Shown in pieces: positions 8,591 through 16,616 of a DNA stretch of 63,851 nucleotides (position 1 is its first letter; each line of letters begins with the position of its first letter). The stretch comes from B18-G4 sp032250805. Lineage in GTDB: Bacteria; Bacteroidota; Bacteroidia; Bacteroidales; B18-G4. The stretch covers positions 1-63,851 of the forward strand of contig JAVVEM010000017.1 of NCBI GenBank assembly GCA_032250805.1, written 5' to 3'. Under the pieces are notes generated by a model. That model was not told where the DNA came from and searched no databases. It was given only the letters and a program-made list of their open reading frames with translations. The position numbers were made by a program, and so were the translations under genes.

Positions 8591-8623
8591 TTGTGACTGG
8601 CTCAACGCTAAATTGTATTTTTG
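8591..8623 (+). promoter_or_regulatory. Promoter of the M14 peptidase gene
   Basis: TTG (8591-8593), 22-base spacer, TATTTTTG (8616-8623). The predicted start of transcription near 8630 is 11 bases before the ATG at 8641, which argues against the longer reading frame from 8593. Confidence 0.7.
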
Positions 8624-8640
8624 TCAAAAAAGAAGAATGT

Positions 8641-10311
8641 ATGTTGAAGAAAATATTCTGCCTCGCTATATTTTTGTTTTCATTAGTACTGATCAGGGCA
8701 CAGGAAACAGATCAGTTATTTCAGGGATCAAATGAAGTATATTTCACCTTCCCGGTGAAAAGCACAGCCGAACTCACTGAACTTTCAAAGATCATCTCTA
8801 TCGACAGGCTTACACCCGATATGCAGGTATTTGCCTACGCAAACAAGCCGGGTTGGGAAAAGTTTATTGCCCGCGGAATATCCTTTGAGGTGCTGCAGCA
8901 TCCGGGTACCCTGATCAGGCCACGTATGCTTGATAATGTAAATGTCAGGGAGATTGTGGATTGGGATTTTTATCCCAGTTACGATACTTATGTCGACATG
9001 ATGTACCAGTATGAAGAGAATTTTCCGGGCCTCTGCGATGTGTTCAGCATCGGCACCACCAATGAAGGACGTGAACTGCTGGTAGCGCGTATTACCGATA
9101 ATAGTGGACAACAGGAAAATGAACCTGAATTCTTTTTTACATCTTCAATGCATGGAGATGAGACAACAGGATATGTTCTTATGCTGCGCCTGATCGATTA
9201 CCTCCTGAACAATTATGGCGAAAATGCCCGCATTACCAGCATCGTTGATGAGATTGACATATACATCAACCCGCTGGCCAATCCCGATGGATCATACCAT
9301 GTGGGCAATTCGAATATTTATGGTGCACAAAGGTTTAATGCCATGGGGGTTGACCTGAACAGGAATTTTCCTGATCCGGAAGACGGACCTCATCCTGATG
9401 GCAATGCATGGCAAACAGAAACCGTTCATTTTATGAACTTTGCCGAAGAACGCAACTTTGTGATGGGAGCAAACTTCCATGGTGGTGCAGAAGTGCTGAA
9501 CTACCCCTGGGATACATGGGCCACCCTGCATGCCGATAACGACTGGTGGATATATGTTTGCCGTGAATTTGCCGATACGGTACATGTAAATGCTGTTCCG
9601 GGTTACCTCACTGGCTTCAATAACGGGATCACCAACGGTTTTCAATGGTATTCCATTTCGGGTGGGCGACAGGACTATATGAATTATTTTCATCAGTGCA
9701 GGGAATTTACCCATGAGATATCGCAAACAAAACTTCTTCCGGGAAGCCAGTTGCCTGCCCATTGGGATTATAATTACCGCTCATTCCTGAATTATATCGA
9801 GCAAGCCGGCTTTGGCCTGCGTGGCAGGATAACGGATTCGGCCACCGGCGATCCTCTCGTTGCAGAAGTATATGTTTTAGGCCACGAAGCCGACAGCTCA
9901 TGGGCGTATTCCTCTTTGCCTGAAGGAAACTACCACAGGCTTTTGCATGAGGGAACATATACCGTGCAGTTTAAATGCCAGGGATATTACACACAGATAC
10001 ACGAGGATGTTGTGATCAACAACCGTCAGTCAACATTGCTGGATATTGAAATGGTCAACCCCTTTTCTGCCGTAGGCGAGAACGCCGAAGCAGATTTCAC
10101 AATTTATCCCAATCCGGCCTACGCCAATTATATAAGGATTGAAAGCAGCAAAACATTCAATAACATCAGTATTTTTAGCCTTGACGGCAAGATGCAGGAG
10201 GTATCGCATCAGGATAATTTTGTTGATGTGAGCCAGCTGGCACCAGGCATCTATATCATCCGCCTGGAAAGCGACGGTCGCTATTCGGAACGAAAATTTG
10301 TAAAAAGATAG
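8641..10311 (+). CDS. Secreted M14 zinc carboxypeptidase with T9SS sorting domain
   Basis: The 556-residue product has a signal peptide (MLKKIFCLAIFLFSLVLIRAQ), then an M14 peptidase domain (about 115-390). Zinc ligands are visible as H and E in SMHGDETTGY and H in GANFHGGAEVL; the substrate-binding region DLNRNFPDP and the catalytic-Glu region REFTHEIS follow. Next is a carboxypeptidase-regulatory-like beta domain (FGLRGRITDSATGDPLVAEV) and a C-terminal type A sorting domain (FTIYPNPAYANYIRIE to the end) that directs export by the type IX system and attachment to the surface. The start is the ATG just after a good promoter. It most likely trims extracellular peptides. Confidence 0.93.
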   Translation: MLKKIFCLAIFLFSLVLIRAQETDQLFQGSNEVYFTFPVKSTAELTELSKIISIDRLTPDMQVFAYANKPGWEKFIARGISFEVLQHPGTLIRPRMLDNVNVREIVDWDFYPSYDTYVDMMYQYEENFPGLCDVFSIGTTNEGRELLVARITDNSGQQENEPEFFFTSSMHGDETTGYVLMLRLIDYLLNNYGENARITSIVDEIDIYINPLANPDGSYHVGNSNIYGAQRFNAMGVDLNRNFPDPEDGPHPDGNAWQTETVHFMNFAEERNFVMGANFHGGAEVLNYPWDTWATLHADNDWWIYVCREFADTVHVNAVPGYLTGFNNGITNGFQWYSISGGRQDYMNYFHQCREFTHEISQTKLLPGSQLPAHWDYNYRSFLNYIEQAGFGLRGRITDSATGDPLVAEVYVLGHEADSSWAYSSLPEGNYHRLLHEGTYTVQFKCQGYYTQIHEDVVINNRQSTLLDIEMVNPFSAVGENAEADFTIYPNPAYANYIRIESSKTFNNISIFSLDGKMQEVSHQDNFVDVSQLAPGIYIIRLESDGRYSERKFVKR

Positions 10312-10458
10312 AATGAACTATCCCGCAGCAAGCCGGCGGGGTTTCGGGTTCAGTACTTTTTTTAATTACCGGTGCAAGCATCGGGAAATTATACGCATTT
10401 ATCCCTTCACCTCAGGATCAGGCATTTCATTATCACGATGTAAGGAAAATCAGGGAAA

Positions 10459-11730
10459 TTATCCTACAGGGATCCCTATTCCGAGAACGATCCTGTAAAG
10501 CAAAATAAACCCCAGAGCATAAAAAAGCGTCCTGTACCGCAAGCTGACCCTTATCGATTCGTCCTCGAAATAAAGTGCCGGGTAAAAGCGGTATCCGATG
10601 GCAATGGTTATAATGGTGATTGCCAGCGATAAAGATATGGTAAGGTTAAGCATCAGGATGTGGGGAAACATGATTGCCCCGAGGATTATATTGCCGATCA
10701 GAAAGGGCAGCACCACCTGGGCCCAGACGAACCTGCGAAATTTCCTGTTTTCAAGCTTCGGATAGTAGCTGTTTGCCGTGAGCAGAAACGACCTCGTAGT
10801 AAATACGCCAAGTAACACCAGGGCTGTAATGGAAAGTATGGAATAGATCACCTTTTCGGTATCGGAAACATACGACCAGATGATAGCATGGCCGATGCCC
10901 TTGCCAAAGAGACTCCCGATAAGCAGTGAGCCAAAAAAACCATTAAAGCCATGGATAAAGCTCCATAGAATAAATAGCTTGGCAAGGCCTTTTTCGCTGC
11001 GCAAATAGGTAAAGATTATGGCAAGAAAAACCGCCAGCATACCAAGCAGTACAGGGGCCGACGCATAGACCATCTTTACCGAATCGCTAAACCACTGTTC
11101 AGGTTTTACCAGCCATACGACTTCATAATGATATATTATCGATTTATAATCAAAGAATAAACCAGAGATGGCTGATGTGATCATCCCGATCAGGAATATC
11201 ATAAGGTATGCAGCTACAAACAGCAGGGTTGACTGAAGGCATATAACAATAAATTCGCGCGTTGCTTCGCGGTTTTTCCTGATATAAGCAAATAGATGGG
11301 GGAGATTTCCCGGATTAAAAGCAGCCAGGGTTTGGAGAGTGTTTTTTTTGCATGCTTTACCGTAAAACCTGAGCAGGCGTTTACGGTGATGACGCCGGTA
11401 GTGTTTACTTAACTTTTTATTTTGCCATTCCTTCTCCTGTTGTCGTTTGATCCTGTCGGAATTTTCTTCAAGACCAAGTTCGTAGTCCCTTATCAATGCC
11501 TGCAGGGCCTGTTTTATTTCATGCTGCTCACGGATACGGCTCATCCGGTCGGCAATCTTATCGGCCCGTGCTTTTTCCTTTATCAGAAGTTTTCGTTGTT
11601 TGTCTTCCTGTTTTTTGTCGTGCCTGATCTTCTTTTGCTCAGCATTCCGTAGCTTCCTGACGTATCGCAGATAGCGTAACCTCCGGTATAGGCGGTAACC
11701 ATATGAATATTTTTTGCTTTCGTCCTGCAT
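10459..11730 (-). CDS. Unknown multi-pass membrane protein with basic N-terminal coiled coil
   Basis: I do not recognise this 423-residue protein. Residues 1-135 are extremely rich in Lys, Arg, Gln and Glu (for example HDKKQEDKQRKLLIKEKARA) and likely form a cytoplasmic helical region that could contact nucleic acid or acidic lipid. From about 165 there are seven or so hydrophobic segments (LLFVAAYLMIFLIGM, VLLGMLAVFLAIIFTYL, VIYSILSITALVLLGVF, and others). The layout is vaguely like Yip1-type membrane proteins, but no motif confirms that. It stands alone, convergent with the M14 gene and followed upstream by the SPT-like gene on the same strand. Confidence 0.7.
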   Translation of the reverse strand: MQDESKKYSYGYRLYRRLRYLRYVRKLRNAEQKKIRHDKKQEDKQRKLLIKEKARADKIADRMSRIREQHEIKQALQALIRDYELGLEENSDRIKRQQEKEWQNKKLSKHYRRHHRKRLLRFYGKACKKNTLQTLAAFNPGNLPHLFAYIRKNREATREFIVICLQSTLLFVAAYLMIFLIGMITSAISGLFFDYKSIIYHYEVVWLVKPEQWFSDSVKMVYASAPVLLGMLAVFLAIIFTYLRSEKGLAKLFILWSFIHGFNGFFGSLLIGSLFGKGIGHAIIWSYVSDTEKVIYSILSITALVLLGVFTTRSFLLTANSYYPKLENRKFRRFVWAQVVLPFLIGNIILGAIMFPHILMLNLTISLSLAITIITIAIGYRFYPALYFEDESIRVSLRYRTLFYALGFILLYRIVLGIGIPVG

Positions 11731-11831
11731 GGTCCATGATCAGCGAAAACAAATGTATTAAAATCTGCGGAATAACTGTATATCGAAAATACTAAAGGGA
11801 ACCTGATAATAATAACTTAAGAAAATAAGTA

Positions 11832-13079
11832 TTAGCTTATAAAGACATCTTTAAGCTGATCTTTGTATAAACCTTTTTCGAGCTTTTCCTTCACAAAGGT
11901 AAAGGCTTCGATGGTATATTCCACATCTTCAAGTGTGTGCACTGCCGTGGGGATCAAACGCAGTAATATGATGCCTTTGGGTACCACAGGATAAGCAACG
12001 ATAGAGCAAAAAATGTTGTATTTCTCTCTCAGGTCGTAAGTGATCTGTGTTGCCTCATTTACGCCTCCACTGAGCATTACAGGTGTTACAGGCGATTGTG
12101 TGTTGCCAAGGTTGAATCCCTTTTTCTTCAGGCCACTTTGCAGGGCATTGACGATGGTCCACAATTTTTCTTTCTGCTCGGTCGACGATCTGATCATATC
12201 GAGCCGCTTCAAGGCACCGATCACCATGGGCATAGGCAGTGATTTGGCATAAATCTGCGAACGCAGGGTGTATTTCAGATAACTGATGATCTTTGTATCG
12301 CTGGCAATAAATCCGCCAATCCCGGCCATGGATTTTGCAAAAGTGGCAAAATAAAGGTCGACCTGGTCCTGCACGCCGAGGAATTCGTCAGTTCCGGCGC
12401 CTGTTGGCCCCATGGTGCCAAAACCATGAGCATCATCAACCAGCAGCCTGAACGGATATTTCTCTTTGAGTGCACATATTTCTTTCAGCTTACCCAGATC
12501 GCCCGACATACCGTAAACACCCTCGGTAATGACCAGGATGCCGCCACCGGTCTGGTTGGTGATCTTTTGTGCCCTGGTAAGTTCCTTTTCCAGGTTTTCC
12601 ATGTCGTTATGCGGGTAAACAAAGCGTTTACCGAAATGCAGGCGCATGCCATCAATAATGCAGGCATGTGCTTCAGAGTCGTAAACAATTACGTCATTGC
12701 GGTCGACCATGGCTTCGATGATGGATACCATTCCCTGGTAACCGTAATTGAGCAGGTAAGCCGATTTGCGGCCAACGAAATCAGCAAGCTCCTGCTCGAG
12801 TTGCTCATGGTATTTCGTATGCCCCGACATCATTCTTGCACCCATCGGGTAAGCCATGCCCCAATCTTTTGCTGCTTCGGCATCAGCCTTGCGGACTTCA
12901 GGATGGTTGCCCAGGCCAAGATAATTGTTTAAACTCCATACGAGTTTTTCAGTGCCCATGAACATCATTTTGTTCGACAATTCACCTTCCAGTTTTGGAA
13001 ACATATAGTATCCTTCAGCCTTGTCGCGGTACTTGCCCAGAGGCCCTGGCTTGTTCATTACTTTTTCAAAAATATCCAC
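11832..13079 (-). CDS. Alpha-oxoamine synthase family enzyme (serine palmitoyltransferase / KBL type)
   Basis: The 415-residue PLP enzyme belongs to the alpha-oxoamine synthases, which join an amino acid to an acyl-CoA. Visible are WSLNNYLGLGNHPEVR, the GMAYPMGARMMSGHTKYHE block, the PLP-binding LLVDDAHGFGTMG, and the Schiff-base lysine in FATFAKSMAGIGG. In Bacteroidota such enzymes start sphingolipid synthesis (serine plus palmitoyl-CoA) or sulfonolipid synthesis (cysteate plus acyl-CoA); sequence alone does not separate these here. A promoter at 13116-13146 lies inside the longest frame (open to 13145), so that ATG cannot be used. I choose GTG at 13079, giving VDIFEKV; ATG at 13058 is the alternative. 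Confidence 0.88.
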   Translation of the reverse strand: MDIFEKVMNKPGPLGKYRDKAEGYYMFPKLEGELSNKMMFMGTEKLVWSLNNYLGLGNHPEVRKADAEAAKDWGMAYPMGARMMSGHTKYHEQLEQELADFVGRKSAYLLNYGYQGMVSIIEAMVDRNDVIVYDSEAHACIIDGMRLHFGKRFVYPHNDMENLEKELTRAQKITNQTGGGILVITEGVYGMSGDLGKLKEICALKEKYPFRLLVDDAHGFGTMGPTGAGTDEFLGVQDQVDLYFATFAKSMAGIGGFIASDTKIISYLKYTLRSQIYAKSLPMPMVIGALKRLDMIRSSTEQKEKLWTIVNALQSGLKKKGFNLGNTQSPVTPVMLSGGVNEATQITYDLREKYNIFCSIVAYPVVPKGIILLRLIPTAVHTLEDVEYTIEAFTFVKEKLEKGLYKDQLKDVFIS

Positions 13080-13115
13080 GCTTTTATGCTTTAAATGGTT
13101 ACTCAATTTGCAGGG

Positions 13116-13146
13116 CAAAAGTATGAATTTAAACCCAATGCACAAA
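13116..13146 (-). promoter_or_regulatory. Promoter of the SPT-like gene
   Basis: On the minus strand TTTG (13146-13143), 19-base spacer, TACTTTTG (13123-13116). Transcription would begin near 13109, about 30 bases before the GTG at 13079. Confidence 0.6.
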
Positions 13147-13218
13147 GTATTTCATAAGGATAATAATCAATCATCGATTGCGTTTTTATATTTCATTTAA
13201 ATAGTTTAATTTTGCGGC

Positions 13219-14013
13219 ATGAATAAAAGGTGGTTTTTCGGCTTCTTGTTGATAAGTATAATGCTCTCACTTTCATGTTCAAAGCATTCGCGTGTGCTGA
13301 AGGGCAACGATAATGAATTGAAGTATGAAATGGCCATTGACCTGTTCGAAAAAGGAGATTACTACCGTGCAATACAATTGTTCGACCAGTTGATCGCCAT
13401 ATACCGGGGCACCGAAAAGCTTGAAAAGATCAATTATTATTATGCTTACTGCTATTATGAGCAGGAGGATTATTTGCTGGCAAGCTATTATTTTAAACGA
13501 TTTGCCCAAAACTATCCATCCAATCCGAAGGCCGAGGAATGCATGTACCTGAATGCCTATTGCTATTACCTCAACTCCCCGCGCTACAGCCTGGATCAGA
13601 CAAATACCTATGAGGCCATAAAGGAGATGCAGTTATTCATTAACCTGTACCCCCAAAGCGACAGTGTTGTGCGAAGCAATATGATCATTGATGAACTCCG
13701 CGCAAAATTGGAGCGCAAAGCCATCGAGATCGGCATACAATACTATAAAACACGTTATTATAAAGCTGCCATCACTGCGCTTGAAAGTGTTTTTGATGAT
13801 TTTCCTGATACGGAGAACAGGGAAGAAATACTGTACTTTATCATGAAATCGTATTACAATTATGCCAGTAACAGCGTTGCTGCCAAACAGGAAGAAAGGT
13901 ACCAGCAAGCGGTTGAGACATACAACGACATCATGTACCTTTTTCCCGATACTAAATACCAGAAAGAATTAAGTGCCCTGCACAAGAGTGCAATGGATAA
14001 ACTTTCCAACTGA
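13219..14013 (+). CDS. bamD: Outer membrane protein assembly factor BamD
   Basis: BamD is an outer-membrane lipoprotein of the BAM complex that inserts beta-barrel proteins. The 264-residue product starts with a lipoprotein signal ending LSLSC (Cys 20), then runs of TPR-like helices: YEMAIDLFEKGDYYRAIQLF, YYYAYCYYEQEDYLLASYYF, and a last repeat near 215-245, as in the YfiO/BamD family. The -7-like TAATTTTG at 13207-13214 is only five bases before the ATG. It heads the closely spaced series bamD-rpoZ-coaBC-porD, an order I know from other Bacteroidota. Confidence 0.93.
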   Translation: MNKRWFFGFLLISIMLSLSCSKHSRVLKGNDNELKYEMAIDLFEKGDYYRAIQLFDQLIAIYRGTEKLEKINYYYAYCYYEQEDYLLASYYFKRFAQNYPSNPKAEECMYLNAYCYYLNSPRYSLDQTNTYEAIKEMQLFINLYPQSDSVVRSNMIIDELRAKLERKAIEIGIQYYKTRYYKAAITALESVFDDFPDTENREEILYFIMKSYYNYASNSVAAKQEERYQQAVETYNDIMYLFPDTKYQKELSALHKSAMDKLSN

Positions 14014-14031
14014 TAAGAAAACAAATTCATC

Positions 14032-14376
14032 ATGGACTATAAAAAAGTAAAGACAGAAACAACTGCTGTAACCAGAGATAAGCACCGGTTTTATGAGCAA
14101 ACCGGAAATATTTACAAATCTGTGGCCGTGCTATCGAAAAGGGCCAACCAGATCGGCCTCGAAATGAAAGAGGAATTGAACAGGAAGATTGCCGAATTTG
14201 CAACAACCAGCGATAACCTGGAGGAGATATTCGAGAATCGTGAGCAGATCGAGATCGCTAAATTTTACGAGCAACTGCCCAAACCTACCCTTATTGCGAT
14301 ACATGAATTCATGAATAAGCAGATCTACATGAGAGACCCGCATGAGAACCTGCCAAATGATACTAAACCCTCCTAA
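14032..14376 (+). CDS. rpoZ: DNA-directed RNA polymerase omega subunit (Rpb6 family, Bacteroidota type)
   Basis: The 114-residue protein matches the divergent omega subunit of Bacteroidota. The core is TGNIYKSVAVLSKRANQIGL (about 25-44), equivalent to the Rpb6/omega helix that clamps the beta' subunit, followed by an acidic segment and the conserved LPKPTLIAIHEFM region. It assists RNA polymerase assembly. It lies 18 bases after bamD and 18 before coaBC, consistent with one operon. The identification rests on family pattern and gene order. Confidence 0.88.
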   Translation: MDYKKVKTETTAVTRDKHRFYEQTGNIYKSVAVLSKRANQIGLEMKEELNRKIAEFATTSDNLEEIFENREQIEIAKFYEQLPKPTLIAIHEFMNKQIYMRDPHENLPNDTKPS

Positions 14377-14394
14377 TCCCCTCCGGGGCAGAGG

Positions 14395-15594
14395 ATGCTG
14401 AAAAACAGAAAGATCATCATCGGTATTACCGGCAGCATCGCTGCCTACAAGATCCCTTTACTCATTCGTTTGCTTGGCAGGGAAGGGGCCCTTGTTCAGG
14501 TAATCATGACACCTGCGGCCCGAGATTTTGTTACGCCGCTTACGCTTTCCACACTTTCAGGAAACGCTGTACTTACCGAAGCCTTCAACCGGGAAGATGG
14601 GGAATGGAACAGCCATATCGAACTTGGATTGTGGGCCGATCTTATGCTGATCGCTCCCCTCACTGCCAATACCCTTGCAAAGATGGCAGGCGGTATTGCC
14701 GATAACCTTCTGCTTACGACCTATCTTTCGGCCAGGTGCCCTGTATTTTTTGCACCGGCCATGGACCTTGACATGTATAAGCATCCGTCAACTGCCGCAA
14801 ATATTAAAAAGCTGACAGCTTACGGCAATCATCTTATTGCTCCTGCCGAAGGAGCTCTGGCCAGCGGGCTGTGCGGCGAGGGAAGGATGGAAGAACCCGA
14901 TAATATTCTGCGGATAATAAAGGATTATTTTACTGCTGAGTGGGATTTTGCCGGAAAAAAGATACTGGTCACTGCCGGGCCAACACATGAAGCAATCGAC
15001 CCGGTCAGGTATATCGGAAATCATTCGTCAGGCCAGATGGGATTTGCCATTGCTGATGTGTTTGCCCGAAGAGGAGGGGAGGTTACGCTCATTACCGGCC
15101 CAACTTCATTGAATTGCACCGAAGACGGGATCAACAGGATTGATGTGGTTTCGGCAGCAGAAATGCATGCAGCCTGCTTAAAGCACTTTACGGATGCTGA
15201 TATCACTGTAATGGCTGCCGCCGTAGCTGATTACACACCCGACAAAGTGGCCGGAGAGAAGATTAAAAAAAGCGGCCAGGCTAAAAATATCCAACTAAAA
15301 CCAACCAACGACATCCTGGCCGAGATGGGAAAAAAGAAACGGAAAGACCAGTTCCTGACAGGCTTTGCATTGGAAACAGAAAATCAAATTGCCAATGCTG
15401 AAATGAAACTGCAAAATAAGAACCTCGATCTCATCGTTCTTAATTCACCGAGAGATCACGGGTCGGCTTTCGGGGTGGAAACAAACAAGGTCACGCTCAT
15501 CACCCGGAACAAGAAAAGGTATGGATACGAACTTAAACTAAAGTATGATGTAGCCATGGATATTGTTGACAAGATCAGAGAGTTAGCTCTTTAA
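14395..15594 (+). CDS. coaBC: Bifunctional phosphopantothenoylcysteine decarboxylase / phosphopantothenate-cysteine ligase
   Basis: CoaBC carries out two successive steps of coenzyme A synthesis in the cytosol. The 399-residue protein has the N-terminal flavoprotein CoaC half (ITGSIAAYK; NSHIELGLWADLMLIAPLTA with the catalytic His; APAMDLDMY; the lid Cys in ASGLCGEGRME) and the C-terminal CoaB half from about residue 185 (ILVTAGPTHEAIDPVRYIGN with the acyl-intermediate Asn; AAAVADYTP; KPTNDIL). Both halves are complete. The ATG follows an AG-rich stretch (GGGGCAGAGG), one of the few places in the window with a Shine-Dalgarno-like sequence. Confidence 0.97.
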   Translation: MLKNRKIIIGITGSIAAYKIPLLIRLLGREGALVQVIMTPAARDFVTPLTLSTLSGNAVLTEAFNREDGEWNSHIELGLWADLMLIAPLTANTLAKMAGGIADNLLLTTYLSARCPVFFAPAMDLDMYKHPSTAANIKKLTAYGNHLIAPAEGALASGLCGEGRMEEPDNILRIIKDYFTAEWDFAGKKILVTAGPTHEAIDPVRYIGNHSSGQMGFAIADVFARRGGEVTLITGPTSLNCTEDGINRIDVVSAAEMHAACLKHFTDADITVMAAAVADYTPDKVAGEKIKKSGQAKNIQLKPTNDILAEMGKKKRKDQFLTGFALETENQIANAEMKLQNKNLDLIVLNSPRDHGSAFGVETNKVTLITRNKKRYGYELKLKYDVAMDIVDKIRELAL

Positions 15595-15619
15595 TAAAAT
15601 TCGGGCACAGGAGAACAGC

Positions 15620-16516
15620 ATGTTAAAAAAACTCATCATATTCACAGGCATTTTAATTTTTGCCATCCAGGCAAAGAGCCAGGAATTGTATTGCAATGTA
15701 CAGATCAACCACCAACAGGTAGAAGGCACTGATAAAAAAGTGTTTGAAACCCTTCGTACAGCAATTTATGAATTCATGAACAACCGGCAGTGGACAAATT
15801 ATAATTTTGAGATCACCGAACGCATCGAATGCTCTATCCTGCTGAATATTACCAACCGCGTTTCTACCGATGAGTTTACAGCCGAGCTGAATATGGCACT
15901 TAAGCGTCCTGTGTATAATTCAGCATATAATTCTACCCTTCTGAATTATGTTGACAAGAATTTCAGGTTTACCTATGTTGAATATCAACCGCTTGAATTT
16001 GCCGAAAATACTTATTACTCCAACCTGACCTCTGTACTTGCCTTTTATGCTTATATGTTCATTGGGCTTGATTTTGATTCATTTACCCTTTATGGCGGCA
16101 CTCCCTTTTTTGAAAAAGCAGAGAATGTTGTAAGTGTTGCACAATCGTCGGGTGAAACCGGATGGAAATCATTTGACAGCGAAAAAAACAGGTTCTGGAT
16201 GGTAGAAAACATCATGAACCCTTCTTACCAGCCGGTGCGCAGGTTCTTTTATGAGTATCACCGTCTTGGACTTGATGTAATGTATGATGATTCACAGAAG
16301 GGCAGGGCAGCCATCATCAAAAGTATTGAGCATCTTACCCGGGTAAAGGATAATTATCCCAACCTGTTTATCCTGCAATTGATCATGGACGCCAAAGGCG
16401 ACGAAATGGTGAACGTATTTTCCGAAGGCAGCACAACGGAAAAAGCCAGAGGATCGAACATGCTCATCAAGCTCGATCCGTCGAACGCGTCAAAGTATGA
16501 AGAGATCATGAAGTGA
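15620..16516 (+). CDS. porD: Type IX secretion system protein PorD (DUF4835 family)
   Basis: The 298-residue protein has a signal peptide (MLKKLIIFTGILIFAIQAKSQ) and the DUF4835 pattern: ELYCNVQINHQQVEGTDKKV at the mature N-terminus, then WTNYNFEITERIECSILLNI and the FRFTYVEYQPLEFAENTYYSNL block. DUF4835 proteins are catalogued as PorD of the type IX secretion system; the exact job of PorD is not well defined. The presence of T9SS cargo in this window (8641, 29854, 34562, 53806) fits. It lies 25 bases after coaBC and is probably co-transcribed with it. Confidence 0.87.
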   Translation: MLKKLIIFTGILIFAIQAKSQELYCNVQINHQQVEGTDKKVFETLRTAIYEFMNNRQWTNYNFEITERIECSILLNITNRVSTDEFTAELNMALKRPVYNSAYNSTLLNYVDKNFRFTYVEYQPLEFAENTYYSNLTSVLAFYAYMFIGLDFDSFTLYGGTPFFEKAENVVSVAQSSGETGWKSFDSEKNRFWMVENIMNPSYQPVRRFFYEYHRLGLDVMYDDSQKGRAAIIKSIEHLTRVKDNYPNLFILQLIMDAKGDEMVNVFSEGSTTEKARGSNMLIKLDPSNASKYEEIMK

Positions 16517-16576
16517 TCCTTAATCTTTATCTTAGCAACATCTTATATTCAATTTTATTCATGTTTATGAATTGGC

Positions 16577-16584
16577 TATCTTTG
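16577..16584 (+). promoter_or_regulatory. Candidate -7 box for recN
   Basis: TATCTTTG, an exact TAnnTTTG match, 32 bases before the recN ATG. The -33 element is not clear. Confidence 0.5.
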
Positions 16585-16616
16585 CAGCCGGGTATTGAAT
16601 TGATCCCCTCAGAGCA

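Noticed and set aside
10313..10498. A 61-residue forward reading frame after the M14 peptidase
   Set aside because: It runs into the end of the convergent membrane-protein gene, has no family likeness, and starts within a GC-rich hairpin-like stretch. I also rejected that stretch (CCCGC/GCGGG, 10322-10340) as a terminator because no T tract follows.
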